Of a stretch of 64,000 nucleotides of DNA, positions 51,556 to 63,143 are shown in pieces. Made by a program: the position numbers and the translations under genes. The stretch comes from Oceanicola sp. 22II-s10i (GTDB lineage Bacteria; Pseudomonadota; Alphaproteobacteria; Rhodobacterales; Rhodobacteraceae): positions 222,501 to 286,500 of the forward strand of contig NZ_AQQU01000001.1 of the NCBI RefSeq assembly GCF_002210105.1, given 5' to 3'. Below the pieces are notes generated by a model. That model had not been told where the DNA came from and made no database searches. It was given only the letters and a program-made list of their open reading frames with translations. The stretch's first letter is position 1. Each line of letters starts with the position of its first letter.

Positions 51556-52590
51556 CTACTCGTCCGAGACCTTCACCAGCGTCTTGCCGAGGTTCCCGCC
51601 CGCCATCATGTCGGCGTAATACTCCGGCGCGCGTTCGATGCCGGGGCGGATGTCCTCGCGGTAGACGACCTTGCCCGCGCGATACCATTCGGACATCCGT
51701 TCGAGGAACTCGTCGAAATGGCTGTCTACGAAGTTGCCGACCGACAGCTCCGCCACCTCGACCTCGCGCGCGGCCCTGAGATCCGCCGACCGCGCCAGCA
51801 GCGCCTCCTTGCCCTTGGCCGAGGACCCGCCGGGGCGTTCGCCGATCAGGCCGCAGATCACCATCCGCGCCTTCTGATTGAACAACCGCGCCGTGGCGTC
51901 GAAGGACTTGCCGCCGACATTCTCGTAATAGACGTCCACGCCTTCGGGGCAGACAGCCTCCAGATCCGCATCCAGCGTGTCGCTGAGATGAGAGACCACA
52001 GCGTCATAGCCGAACTCCTCGCGGGCGACGCGCATCTTCTCCTCCGTCGATACGATGCCGACCGCACGGCACCCATGCACCCGCGCGATCTGGCCGACGA
52101 TCTGGCCGACCCCGCCGGTCGCCGCCGAGACCACGACCGTTTCGCCCGGCTGCGGGCGGCACTGGACGAACAGCCCCGCATAGGCGGTCAGCCCGTTCAT
52201 CCCTAGCACGCCGAGCGCCGTCGACACCGGCCCGAGCGCAGGGTCGATCACGCGGGTCTTCATGTAGGGGTGATCCGGGATGCCCTCGCCGATCAGCCCG
52301 TATTCCTGCCACCCGTTGGTGCAATGCACGAAGTCGCCGACCTTGAAGGCGTCGGTGTTGCTCTCGATCACCTTCACGACCGTGCGGGCATGGATCAGGT
52401 CGCCCGGCTTTTCCAGCCCGCGCACCTTGTAGCCCCACTGGTAGGGATCGAGCGAGATGTACACCGTCCGCACCAGTGCCTGACCCGGGCCGGGCACGGG
52501 AACCGGGGCCTCGTTCAGGACGAAATTCTCCGGCACCGGCATGCGCTCTACCGGCGCGTCGGACAGGATCCACTGGCGGTTGACTGACAT
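51556..52590 (-). CDS. NADP-dependent MDR-superfamily oxidoreductase
   Basis: The 344-residue protein resembles the leukotriene B4 dehydrogenase/prostaglandin reductase-like MDR group (also called CurA-like). It has no zinc ligands; NADP-binding marks are VVVSAATGGVGQIVGQIARVHGC and VCPEGVDVYYENVGG. It reduces alpha,beta-unsaturated carbonyls in relatives. SVNRQWILSD at the start is typical of the group. I chose the ATG at 52590. It is alone on the minus strand; the P-type ATPase is 94 bases upstream. Confidence 0.88.
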   Translation of the reverse strand: MSVNRQWILSDAPVERMPVPENFVLNEAPVPVPGPGQALVRTVYISLDPYQWGYKVRGLEKPGDLIHARTVVKVIESNTDAFKVGDFVHCTNGWQEYGLIGEGIPDHPYMKTRVIDPALGPVSTALGVLGMNGLTAYAGLFVQCRPQPGETVVVSAATGGVGQIVGQIARVHGCRAVGIVSTEEKMRVAREEFGYDAVVSHLSDTLDADLEAVCPEGVDVYYENVGGKSFDATARLFNQKARMVICGLIGERPGGSSAKGKEALLARSADLRAAREVEVAELSVGNFVDSHFDEFLERMSEWYRAGKVVYREDIRPGIERAPEYYADMMAGGNLGKTLVKVSDE

Positions 52591-52684
52591 TACAACGTTC
52601 CTCCCGTTTCCGGTCGGATCTACAGGAGCCGCGCGCCGCTGCCAAATACGGCGACAGCGCATTTCCCATACGCAGCGCGCGGGG

Positions 52685-54532
52685 TCAGGCGGGATCGATC
52701 CTGAGCGCCCTGAGCGCGTTGAGGATCACCGCGACGTCGATGACCTCCTGCAGGACCGCGCCCTGCACCGGGGACAGCAGCCCGAACGCGGCGGCGACCA
52801 TGCCCGCCACTGACAGGCCGATCCCGACGACGACGCTCTGCATCGCGATGCCGCGGGACCGCCGGGCGACCTCGATCCCCTGCGCCAGCCGATCCACCCG
52901 GTCGACCAGCAGCACCACGTCCGCCGCCTCGGCCGAGGCCGCCGCGCCGCGCACCCCCATGGCGACACCCACGTCCGCCGCGGCCAGCGCGGGCGCGTCG
53001 TTCACCCCGTCGCCGACCATCATGACCGGCGCGGCCCGCCGTTCCTCGGTCACCAGCGCCACCTTGCCCTCGGGCGCCAGCTCGGACCGGACGGCGTCGA
53101 GCCCCAGCCCCGCCACGACCTGATCCGCGACGTCCGCGCGATCGCCGGTGGCCAGCAGGATCCGGTCCACGCCCTGCGCCCGGAGACGGGTCATCATCTG
53201 CGCCGCTTCCGCGCGCAGCGGATCGGCCATCACGAGGTGCCCGGCGATCCGGCCATCCACGGCCAAGGCGACCAGCACCGATCCGAAGGGGAACCGGCCG
53301 GGCTGCCATGCCTCACCGCCCGTCCGGGCGGCGGCGAAGGCCGCCCCGCCGACGATTACCCGCTGCCCCGCGACCAGCCCGGTCACACCTTCGCCCGGAC
53401 GTTCCTCGACCTCGGCCGGCACAGGCAGCGTCAGACCCCGCGCCCGCGCCGCCGCCACGACAGCCTGCGCGACGGGGTGTTTCGATGCCTGATCCAGAGC
53501 TGCGGCCAGTTGCAGGATGTCGTCCTCGGACAGCGCGCCGTGGCGTTCGATGGCGACGATCTGCGGGCGGCCATCGGTCAGCGTCCCGGTCTTGTCGAGG
53601 ATCAGGGTGCGCACCTGCGCCATGGCTTCCAGCGGTCGCGCGCCCTTGACCAGCACGCCGAACCGCGCGGCCCGCGACAGGCCCGCGACCAGCGCCACCG
53701 GCACGGCTAGGATCAGCGGGCAAGGGGTGGCGACGACCAGCACCGCGACGGCCCGGATCGGGTCCCCGGTGAACCACCAGGCCGCGAGGGCGATGGCCAC
53801 CGTGACCGCCAGAAACCCCAGCGACCAGCGGTCGGCCATGCGCGCCATCGGCGCCCTGGATTGCTGCGCTTCCTCCACCAGCCGCACGATCCCGGCATAG
53901 GTGCTGTCCCGCGCCGGGCGGAGCGCGGTGATGTCGAAAGCGTCGCCCGCATTGGTCGACCCGCTGAGCGCATCGTCGCCCCGCACCGCCCGCCGGGGCA
54001 GTGATTCCCCGGTCAGGGCCGAGGTGTCCAGGTAAGCACCATCGGAAGCGACGCTCCCGTCCACCGGCACAACGTCGCCCTGCCGGATGAGCAGCAGGTC
54101 GCCCGGCACGATCGCGTCGAGCGGCACCTCCTCGATCCCGTCGCCGGTATACCTCGTGGCCGTCCGGGGCACGCGGGACAGCAGGTCGTGCATCTCGCGC
54201 CGGGCGCGGCCCTCGGCAAAGCTCTCCAGGAACGTCCCGCCGGAATACATCACCGCGACCACTGCCGCCGCCAGCGTCTCGCCGAACGCCAGCGCGGCGG
54301 TCATCGACAGGGCCGCGACGATGTCCAGCCCGATCTCGCCGCGGGCGAGGCTGCGCACGATCTCCACGATCAGGGCGGCCAGCGCGGGCAGGACACCGGC
54401 CGTCCAGGCAAGCGCGGCCTGCGCCGGATGACCGGACAGGTGCAGGACAATCCCGGTCGCCAGACCGGCGAGCGCAAGCAGCAGGAGCGTGACCTTGATC
54501 CGGTCGCTGAAAGTCTGGTCCAAGGCGGGCAC
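52685..54532 (-). CDS. Heavy-metal-type P-type ATPase
   Basis: The roughly 615-residue P1B-type ATPase has TGES (residues 174-177, actuator), the membrane motif TPCPLILAVP (CPL at 271-273), the phosphorylation site DKTGTLTDG (313-321) and GDGVNDAPAL near 505. No N-terminal metal-binding domain is present. Its last segments, QEVIDVAVILNALR, replace the usual metal-binding residues of zinc or copper pumps, so specificity is open. The GTG at 54532 is a tentative start; the longer frame runs through the riboswitch on the other strand and is rejected. It diverges from the cobalamin genes. Confidence 0.82.
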   Translation of the reverse strand: MPALDQTFSDRIKVTLLLLALAGLATGIVLHLSGHPAQAALAWTAGVLPALAALIVEIVRSLARGEIGLDIVAALSMTAALAFGETLAAAVVAVMYSGGTFLESFAEGRARREMHDLLSRVPRTATRYTGDGIEEVPLDAIVPGDLLLIRQGDVVPVDGSVASDGAYLDTSALTGESLPRRAVRGDDALSGSTNAGDAFDITALRPARDSTYAGIVRLVEEAQQSRAPMARMADRWSLGFLAVTVAIALAAWWFTGDPIRAVAVLVVATPCPLILAVPVALVAGLSRAARFGVLVKGARPLEAMAQVRTLILDKTGTLTDGRPQIVAIERHGALSEDDILQLAAALDQASKHPVAQAVVAAARARGLTLPVPAEVEERPGEGVTGLVAGQRVIVGGAAFAAARTGGEAWQPGRFPFGSVLVALAVDGRIAGHLVMADPLRAEAAQMMTRLRAQGVDRILLATGDRADVADQVVAGLGLDAVRSELAPEGKVALVTEERRAAPVMMVGDGVNDAPALAAADVGVAMGVRGAAASAEAADVVLLVDRVDRLAQGIEVARRSRGIAMQSVVVGIGLSVAGMVAAAFGLLSPVQGAVLQEVIDVAVILNALRALRIDPA

Positions 54533-54655
54533 TCGTATGGTCTGAACAGGGGTGTTGCCGCAGCGCGGCACCGCGCAACAATGGCCCAAACGGCACCGCA
54601 GGTCGATGCCCGACCCCCATTGCCGCGCCGGGTGAATCTGGTTAGTGTCCGCCTC

Positions 54656-54837
54656 GCTTCGGTCCCGGCGTTCACGCGCCGGGTGAAAAGGGAACGCGGT
54701 ACCGGCCCAGGCCATATTCCGCGACTGCCCCCGCAACTGTAGGCGGAGAGCGAAGCCGGACAATGTCACTGTCCCCGCATGAGGGATGGGAAGACCCGGC
54801 CAAGCATCGACCCGCGAGTCAGGAGACCTGCCGAAGC
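54656..54837 (+). promoter_or_regulatory. Cobalamin riboswitch
   Basis: The leader shows the adenosylcobalamin riboswitch layout: a closing helix GCTTCGG (54656-54662) with CCGAAGC (54831-54837), a GC hairpin CCCGGCG/CGCCGGG, the conserved GGTGAAAAGGGAAC and GACTGCCCCCGCAACTG segments, and the B12 box AGTCAGGAGACCTGCC (54817-54832). It controls the btuB operon. Between it and the btuB ATG, CCTTCCCT (54923-54930) can pair perfectly with AGGGAAGG (54969-54976), which is the ribosome binding site, so control is probably translational. Confidence 0.93.
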
Positions 54838-54983
54838 CGATCACCTTGTCCGGACGCGGGGCGCGTTCGAGGCTGCGGACCTTTCCGTCGTGGTGGCATT
54901 TCGCAGCCGGCGGCGGGGCAATCCTTCCCTTCTCCGGCATCAGTGTATCGCCATGCGCCAGAGAGCGCAGGGAAGGGACAGAC

Positions 54984-56840
54984 ATGAAGACCAGGATTCC
55001 CGCCGCCGTTGCGGCAGCTTGCGCCGTAGCCGCGCCCGTTCACGCACAAGAGAGCTTTACGCTCGACCCGATCATCGTCTCGGGCGGCCTGACCCCGATC
55101 GAAGCGGCCCGCTATGGCCGCTCCGTGTCGGTCGTCACCGCGCGCGACATCGAAGAGCGCGGCATCCGTTCCGTGCAGGACGCCCTGCGCGCCGTGCCCG
55201 GCGTCGCCGTCAACTCGAACGGCCACAGCTTCACCCAGGTGCGGATCCGCGGCGGCGAAGCGAACCACACGCTGATCCTGATCGACGGGGTCGAGGCCGC
55301 GGGCGGCGACAGCGAATATATCCTGACCGGGCTGGAAACCGCCAACATCGAGCGGATCGAGGTCCTGCGCGGCCCGCAGTCGGTGTTCTACGGCTCCGAC
55401 GCCTCGGCCGGGGTCATCAACATCATCACCAAGAAGGGCAGCGGCGGCGTTCAGTATGGCGCGACCGCCGAATACGGCGCCGGCTGGTCGGCATCGGGCT
55501 TCGTCGCGGTGCGTGACGACCGGGGCGGCCTGTCCTTCGGCCTGACCCGCCGCGACGACGAGGGCTGGGACTATTCCGGCTCCGGCGGCGAAAAGGACGG
55601 GATCGACCGCTGGACCATGACGCTGGCCGGTGACTACGAAGTGGTCGATGGCCTGACGCTGGGCTTCACCTGGCGGATGTCCGAGGAGCACTACGACGCC
55701 GACGGCACCGACTGGACCGCGACGACCCCGCAGGGCTACGTGGTCGACGATCCGACCCAGTTCAGCGACCGGGACGAACAGACCATGCAGGTCTACGCCG
55801 AGTTCGAGCGGCCGGACAGCCGGGTCTCGGGCCGGCTCGCCTTCGCGCGGACGGAAAACACGCAGAGCTACAGCGGCGGCGCCCCGACCGAGACGGTCGG
55901 CGAAACCGCGAAACTGCGCCTGTCCTACGGGCTGGACGGTCCGGTGACCTCGGGCAATCATGTCGTGAACCTGCTGGCCGAGCATGAGCGGGACAGCTCC
56001 ACCACCAACCCGCTCTACAAGCGCAAGAACAACTCGATCGCGCTGGAATACCGGGGCAGCTTCGGCAACGGGCTGGATCTGCAGCTTGGCGGCCGGTTCG
56101 ACGACAACTCAGTCTTCGGGGACAGCGTGACATGGACGGCCGCGGCCTCCTACACGCTGCAGAACGGTGTCCGGCTGCACGCCTCGGCAGGCACCGGGGT
56201 CGTGAACCCGAGCTACTTCGAACTCTACGCCGCCGCCTTCGGCTATACCGGCAACCCCGGCCTCGACCCGGAGCGCAACCAGTCCTTCGACGTCGGCGTC
56301 GAGGTGCCCTTCGCGCAGGGCCGCGGCAGCGTCGACGTCACCCTGTTCCGGGAAACGCTGACCGACGAGATCACCGCCGTCAGCACCGGACCGGGCACGT
56401 TCAGCTACGTCAACCAGACCGGCGACAGCGACCGCAGGGGCGTCGAGGTCGCGGCCACATTCGCGGCGACCGACACCCTCGACCTGCGCCTCGGTTACAC
56501 CTGGTTGGATGCGGACAATCCCAACGGTTCGATCGAACTGCGGCGGCCCAAGCACGCGCTGACCATGGGCGCCACGCTGCGGACCATGGGCGGTCGCGGG
56601 ACGGTGTCGGCGGACGCGCGTTACATTGCGGGCAACTACGACACCCAGAACTTCGGCACCTTCGCCACGGCGAAACTGCCGGACTACTGGACCGTCGACC
56701 TGGCCGCCACCTATGACGTGACGCCCAACCTGATGCTGAACGCGCGGGTCGAAAACCTGTTCGACAAGGACTATTCCGACAGCTGGGGCTATGCCTCGCG
56801 CGGGCGGACGGTCTATGTCGGGCTGAGCTCGAACTTCTGA
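54984..56840 (+). CDS. btuB: TonB-dependent vitamin B12 receptor
   Basis: BtuB carries cobalamin or cobinamide across the outer membrane using energy from TonB. The 618-residue product has a signal peptide (to about residue 21), a TonB-box-like TLDPIIVSGG, the plug domain (RDIEERGIRSVQDALRAVPGVAV and VLRGPQSVFYGSDASAGVINIITKKG) and a beta barrel ending in an aromatic residue (VGLSSNF), as outer membrane proteins do. The riboswitch upstream and the ABC genes downstream support cobalamin rather than iron as substrate. RBS GGAAGGGA. Confidence 0.92.
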   Translation: MKTRIPAAVAAACAVAAPVHAQESFTLDPIIVSGGLTPIEAARYGRSVSVVTARDIEERGIRSVQDALRAVPGVAVNSNGHSFTQVRIRGGEANHTLILIDGVEAAGGDSEYILTGLETANIERIEVLRGPQSVFYGSDASAGVINIITKKGSGGVQYGATAEYGAGWSASGFVAVRDDRGGLSFGLTRRDDEGWDYSGSGGEKDGIDRWTMTLAGDYEVVDGLTLGFTWRMSEEHYDADGTDWTATTPQGYVVDDPTQFSDRDEQTMQVYAEFERPDSRVSGRLAFARTENTQSYSGGAPTETVGETAKLRLSYGLDGPVTSGNHVVNLLAEHERDSSTTNPLYKRKNNSIALEYRGSFGNGLDLQLGGRFDDNSVFGDSVTWTAAASYTLQNGVRLHASAGTGVVNPSYFELYAAAFGYTGNPGLDPERNQSFDVGVEVPFAQGRGSVDVTLFRETLTDEITAVSTGPGTFSYVNQTGDSDRRGVEVAATFAATDTLDLRLGYTWLDADNPNGSIELRRPKHALTMGATLRTMGGRGTVSADARYIAGNYDTQNFGTFATAKLPDYWTVDLAATYDVTPNLMLNARVENLFDKDYSDSWGYASRGRTVYVGLSSNF

Positions 56841-56848
56841 GAGTGGCC

Positions 56849-57712
56849 ATGACACGCCTGCGACAGGCATATTCCGCCGGTATCGCCATTCTTCTGGCGT
56901 TGGCGGGGCCCGTGTCCGAAAGGGCGCGGGCCGCGGATGCGCCGCCGCAGCGTGTCGTGTCGATGAACCTGTGCACCGACCAGCTGGCAATGATGCTGGC
57001 CGCGCCGGGGCAACTCGTGTCGGTCAGCCATCTGGCGGCCGAACCGCGCGCCTCGGCCATGGCCGGGGCGGCTGCGGCCGGGGGCTATCGCCTGAATCAC
57101 GGCCGGGCCGAGGAGATCTGGCTGATGGAGCCCGATCTCGTCATCGCGGGGAGCTATTCGAACATCGCCACTGTCGAGATGCTGCGCCGTCTGGGTGTGC
57201 CGGTGCTGGTCATGGAACCCGCCTACGGGCTGACTGACATCCCCGACCGCCTGCGCCGCGTCGGTGCGGCGCTGAACCGAAGCGCGGCGGCCGAGGCGGC
57301 GGCCACCGCTTTCGAAACCACCCTGTCCGGCCTGGACACGCCCGAAGGCGACCGCCCGCGCGCCGCGCTCTATGACGCGAACGGCTATACCCCCGGCGAA
57401 CGCAGCCTGTCGGGCGAGATCATCGCCGCCGCAGGCTTCGACAACATCGCGGCCGAGGCCGGACTGCCCGCCGGCGGCCATCTGCCGCTGGAACTGCTGG
57501 CGATGGCTGCGCCCGAAGCGGTCATCTCGGGTCGCCCCTATCCGGGCGCCTCGCGCGCCGAAGAGGTCCTCGACCACCCCGTCGTGCAGATGCTGCGGGA
57601 AGGCACCGCAGGCGCGGTGCTGACCGACCGCGACTGGGTCTGCGGCACGCCACACGTCCTGCGCGCGATCGCGGACATGCGCGACCTGCGGCGCCGGATG
57701 CAGGGGCAATGA
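56849..57712 (+). CDS. btuF: Cobalamin ABC transporter substrate-binding protein
   Basis: The 287-residue protein has a signal peptide (cleavage near ARAAD) and the periplasmic-binding fold of BtuF/FepB: RVVSMNLCTDQLAMML, then EEIWLMEPDLVIAGSYSN and VLVMEPAYGLTDIPDRLRRVG. It delivers the cofactor to the permease. The start at 56849 (ATG) is preferred to a GTG six bases upstream. The stop overlaps the permease start by four bases (ATGA). The position in the riboswitch operon supports the cobalamin assignment. Confidence 0.87.
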   Translation: MTRLRQAYSAGIAILLALAGPVSERARAADAPPQRVVSMNLCTDQLAMMLAAPGQLVSVSHLAAEPRASAMAGAAAAGGYRLNHGRAEEIWLMEPDLVIAGSYSNIATVEMLRRLGVPVLVMEPAYGLTDIPDRLRRVGAALNRSAAAEAAATAFETTLSGLDTPEGDRPRAALYDANGYTPGERSLSGEIIAAAGFDNIAAEAGLPAGGHLPLELLAMAAPEAVISGRPYPGASRAEEVLDHPVVQMLREGTAGAVLTDRDWVCGTPHVLRAIADMRDLRRRMQGQ

Positions 57713-58692
57713 GGCGACTTTATATCATCCTGACGCTGCTGGTCGCGGCACTGTGCCTCGGATCGCTGCTGATCGGACCCGCAGACACGGGTCCGGGCGA
57801 AAGCCTGATCGCCCTGCTGACCGGCGGGGACGGGCCGCTGCCGATGGTGATGCGGGAAATCCGCCTGCCGCGGATGATACTCGCCCTAGCCATCGGCGCC
57901 TCGCTGGGCCTCGCCGGGGCCGCGATGCAGGGCTACCTGCGCAACCCGCTGGCCGAACCGGGCCTGATCGGCGTCTCGGCCTCGGCCGCGCTCGGTGCGG
58001 TGCTGGCGATCCAGACCGGCCTGTCGGCGGCCTTTGCACTGGGGCTGCCGCTGGCGGCATTGGCCGGGGCGAGCGTCGCCGTGATGTTGCTGCTCGCGCT
58101 GGCCGGGCCGCGCGGCGGATCGCTGACGCTGATCCTCGCGGGCATCGCGATTTCGGCCATGGCGGCGGCGCTGACCTCGCTTGTGCTGAACCTGTCGCCC
58201 AATCCCTTCGCGGCGAACGAGATCGTGTTCTGGATGATGGGATCGCTCGCCGACCGGTCGATGGTGCACGTCTGGCTGGCGCTGCCGCTGATGGCCGTCG
58301 GCTGGGGGCTGCTGCTGCCGCTGGCCCGCCCGCTCGAGGCGCTGACGCTGGGCGAGGACGCGGCGTCCTCGATGGGCGTGCATCTGGGCCGGGTGCGCTG
58401 GCAGGTGGTGCTGGGCACCGCCTTTGTCGTCGGGGCGGGCACGGCGGTGGCCGGGGCCATCGGTTTCGTCGGCCTCGTGGTGCCGCACCTGCTGCGCCCG
58501 CTGGTCGGCTCGCGGCCCGGCCCGCTGCTGCTGGCCTCGGCGCTTGGCGGGGCGGCGATGCTGCTGGCCGCCGACATCGCGGTGCGGGTCGTCCTGCCGG
58601 GGCGCGACCTCAAACTCGGGGTGCTGACGGCACTGATCGGCGCGCCGTTCTTCCTGCACCTCGTGTGGCGGACGGGGAGGCGCGGGACATGA
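57709..58692 (+). CDS. btuC: Cobalamin ABC transporter permease
   Basis: The 327-residue BtuC/FecCD-type permease has about ten hydrophobic segments and the family motifs LGLAGAAMQGYLRNPLAEPGLIGVSASAALGAV and, near the end, GAIGFVGLVVPHLLRPLVG, which contacts the ATPase. It moves the vitamin through the inner membrane. Both its start and stop overlap the flanking genes (ATGA), a sign of strict co-translation. Confidence 0.92.
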   Translation: MRRLYIILTLLVAALCLGSLLIGPADTGPGESLIALLTGGDGPLPMVMREIRLPRMILALAIGASLGLAGAAMQGYLRNPLAEPGLIGVSASAALGAVLAIQTGLSAAFALGLPLAALAGASVAVMLLLALAGPRGGSLTLILAGIAISAMAAALTSLVLNLSPNPFAANEIVFWMMGSLADRSMVHVWLALPLMAVGWGLLLPLARPLEALTLGEDAASSMGVHLGRVRWQVVLGTAFVVGAGTAVAGAIGFVGLVVPHLLRPLVGSRPGPLLLASALGGAAMLLAADIAVRVVLPGRDLKLGVLTALIGAPFFLHLVWRTGRRGT

Positions 58693-59438
58693 GCCTGCTG
58701 ACCGTTCGGAACCTGTCGGTCTCTCTTGGCGGACGTCCCGTGCTGCGCGACCTGTCCTTCCGCGTCGAAGCCGGAGAGCTGGTCGGCCTCATCGGCCCGA
58801 ACGGCGCGGGCAAGACGACGCTGCTGCGCGCCGTGCTGGGACTGATCCCGGACGGCGGGGCCAGTTCGCTGGCCGCCCTGCCCCGAAACGCGCGTGCCCG
58901 GCATGCCGCCTGGATGCCGCAATCGCGCGAGATCGCATGGCCGGTCCCGGTCGAGGACCTGGTGACGCTGGGGCGGATGCCGCATGGCCAGCGCGGCACC
59001 GTCGCCGACCGCGCGGCGGTCGAGGCGGCCATCGCTCACATGGCGCTCGGCCCCCTGCGCAACCGCATCGCAACGCAGCTTTCGGGCGGCGAACAGGCCC
59101 GCGCGCTGATTGCCCGCGCGCTGGCACAGGAGACGCCGCTCCTGATGGCGGACGAACCGACCGCCGGGCTGGACCCGGAACATCAGATCGCCACGCTGGA
59201 AACCTTCGACGCGCTGGCCCGAGACGGGCGCGGCGTGGTGCTGTCGCTGCACGACCTCGGGCTTGCCGCCCGGCACTGCACGCGGCTGATATTGCTGGCC
59301 GGGGGCGACATACTGGCCGACGGCGCCCCGTCCGACGTGTTGACCCCGGAGCTGCTGGCGCAGGCGTTCCACATCCGGGCGTTCCAGGCGGACACGCCCG
59401 AGGGACCCGTGTTCCAGCCGACCGGAGTGACCCGGTGA
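58689..59438 (+). CDS. btuD: Cobalamin ABC transporter ATP-binding protein
   Basis: The 249-residue ATPase has Walker A GPNGAGKTT (residues 36-44), a Q-loop in WMPQSREIAW, the signature LSGGEQAR (131-138), Walker B LLMADEP (151-157) and the switch histidine in SLHDLGLAARH. It powers the btuC permease. It overlaps btuC by four bases and cbiZ by GTGA. All catalytic residues appear intact. FecE-like iron transporters are similar in sequence, but the riboswitch and cbiZ point to cobalamin. Confidence 0.92.
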   Translation: MSLLTVRNLSVSLGGRPVLRDLSFRVEAGELVGLIGPNGAGKTTLLRAVLGLIPDGGASSLAALPRNARARHAAWMPQSREIAWPVPVEDLVTLGRMPHGQRGTVADRAAVEAAIAHMALGPLRNRIATQLSGGEQARALIARALAQETPLLMADEPTAGLDPEHQIATLETFDALARDGRGVVLSLHDLGLAARHCTRLILLAGGDILADGAPSDVLTPELLAQAFHIRAFQADTPEGPVFQPTGVTR

Positions 59439-60100
59439 GCGTGCGGGCACACGGCCCCTGGCTGGAGTTCGACCTGGGCGCGCGGATGCAGATTCTCAGC
59501 CACGCGCCGCACCGGCCCGGTTTCGTCACGACCAACCGGATCCTGTGGCGCGGCGTCCGCAATGCCGACCTGCCCGAAACGCTGGACGCGCGGGACTGGC
59601 TGGCCGGCGAGATGGCGGGGCTGGGTGCCGCCGACGCGGTCGGTTTCCTGACCTCGCGCGACATCGCCGCCCATATCGTGCGCGAGGCGCTTGCGGGCGA
59701 GGTCCATGCCACGGCGGTCGCGACCGTCGGCCTGTCCAATGCCGAACGCGTGGGCACCCGGCTGGACCGGAGCGGCTACGACTGGGGCACCATAAACGTC
59801 GCCGTCCGACTGAGCGCCGGGATGACGCCCGACGCGCTGACCGAGGCGCTGACCATCGCCGTTCAGGCCCGCACCGCTGCCGTGATCGAGACGGCACTGG
59901 ACCTGCCGACAGGCCGCGCGACCGGCACCGGCACGGACTGCACCGCGGTCGCTGCGCCATCGGGCCCGGCGGACTACGCGGGTCTGCACACCGACATCGG
60001 CGCGGCCCTCGGCGCGGCGGTCTACGACGCCGTATTGACCGGCGCCCGCGACTGGATGGCCGAGACCGCGCACCGCCGCAAAGTCCCGCCGCCCGCCTGA
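59435..60100 (+). CDS. cbiZ: Adenosylcobinamide amidohydrolase CbiZ
   Basis: CbiZ removes the aminopropanol side chain from adenosylcobinamide or pseudo-cobalamins to give adenosylcobyric acid, allowing salvage and remodelling of corrinoids. The 221-residue product has the family segments VGFLTSRDIAAHIV, VATVGLSNAERVGTR, and TGTDCTAVAAPSG, then DIGAALGAAVYDAVLTG. The GTG start overlaps the btuD stop (GTGA). Its presence means the operon salvages incomplete corrinoids as well as vitamin B12. Confidence 0.88.
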   Translation: MSVRAHGPWLEFDLGARMQILSHAPHRPGFVTTNRILWRGVRNADLPETLDARDWLAGEMAGLGAADAVGFLTSRDIAAHIVREALAGEVHATAVATVGLSNAERVGTRLDRSGYDWGTINVAVRLSAGMTPDALTEALTIAVQARTAAVIETALDLPTGRATGTGTDCTAVAAPSGPADYAGLHTDIGAALGAAVYDAVLTGARDWMAETAHRRKVPPPA

Positions 60101-60514
60101 ACGGCGGCGATGCGGCAAGGCAGGCGCGGAACGTAGGCATTCCCGGACGCAGTCGAATCTGGCCATGTCCGGGTCCCGGCAGGCCACGCGCGAAACAGAG
60201 GGTCCCGACCACATCCGGTGTCATGTGCTCGCAGCGTTCGGGGACGAACCGGAGTGGCCGCGACCCGCGGCAGCCCATGCATCGTTATGCCAGTGGCCGG
60301 GCTGGTTTATGGGGAATGGCGGATTCGAGGGATCGATACGTGCGAACTGAAGTGGAAGCCGCTGGAGCGCGAGCATAGCAAGCCGTAGATAGGTCATGCC
60401 ACGCTCGAAGGCTGCAAGTCACGCAAGCCCTTGATAAAAATTACAACTTTCAAGATTTCGCGGCGCCAATAAACATACGCGCCGCGAAAGAATATCTGCG
60501 ATCCTACAAACTCG
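60101..60514. other. Intergenic gap with an inverted repeat, no gene seen
   Basis: These 414 bases between cbiZ and gyrB contain no ORF I can support. The right half is richer in A and T than its surroundings. A perfect 11-base inverted repeat, TTTCGCGGCGC at 60456-60466 and GCGCCGCGAAA at 60479-60489, could form a terminator for gyrB (minus strand), though no good U-run follows. I see no integrase or transposase remnant, nor terminal repeats. Confidence 0.5.
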
Positions 60515-62962
<2,448 letters not shown>

Positions 62963-63143
62963 TTATACCGGTCCATGGGGGGAATGTCACGTCCGGGACA
63001 CAATATTTAGCGGTTTCCCGAGGGTTTGCAGGGGTGACCGACGCACCGCGCGCACGATCTCCGCCGATCGGCCGAAACATGGCTTTGGAGACCGGCATGA
63101 TCGGCCTACAAATAGCCTGTCGCAGACAAAAGGAGCCGCCGGC

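Noticed and set aside
52685-54985. A 766-residue reading of the P-type ATPase starting at 54985
   Set aside because: Its first 150 residues would be encoded opposite the cobalamin riboswitch and btuB leader and look nothing like a P-type ATPase N-terminus, so a shorter start was used.
60101-60514. Possible mobile element remnant
   Set aside because: No transposase or integrase fragment, target duplication or terminal repeats can be seen; the single dyad is better explained as a terminator or binding site.
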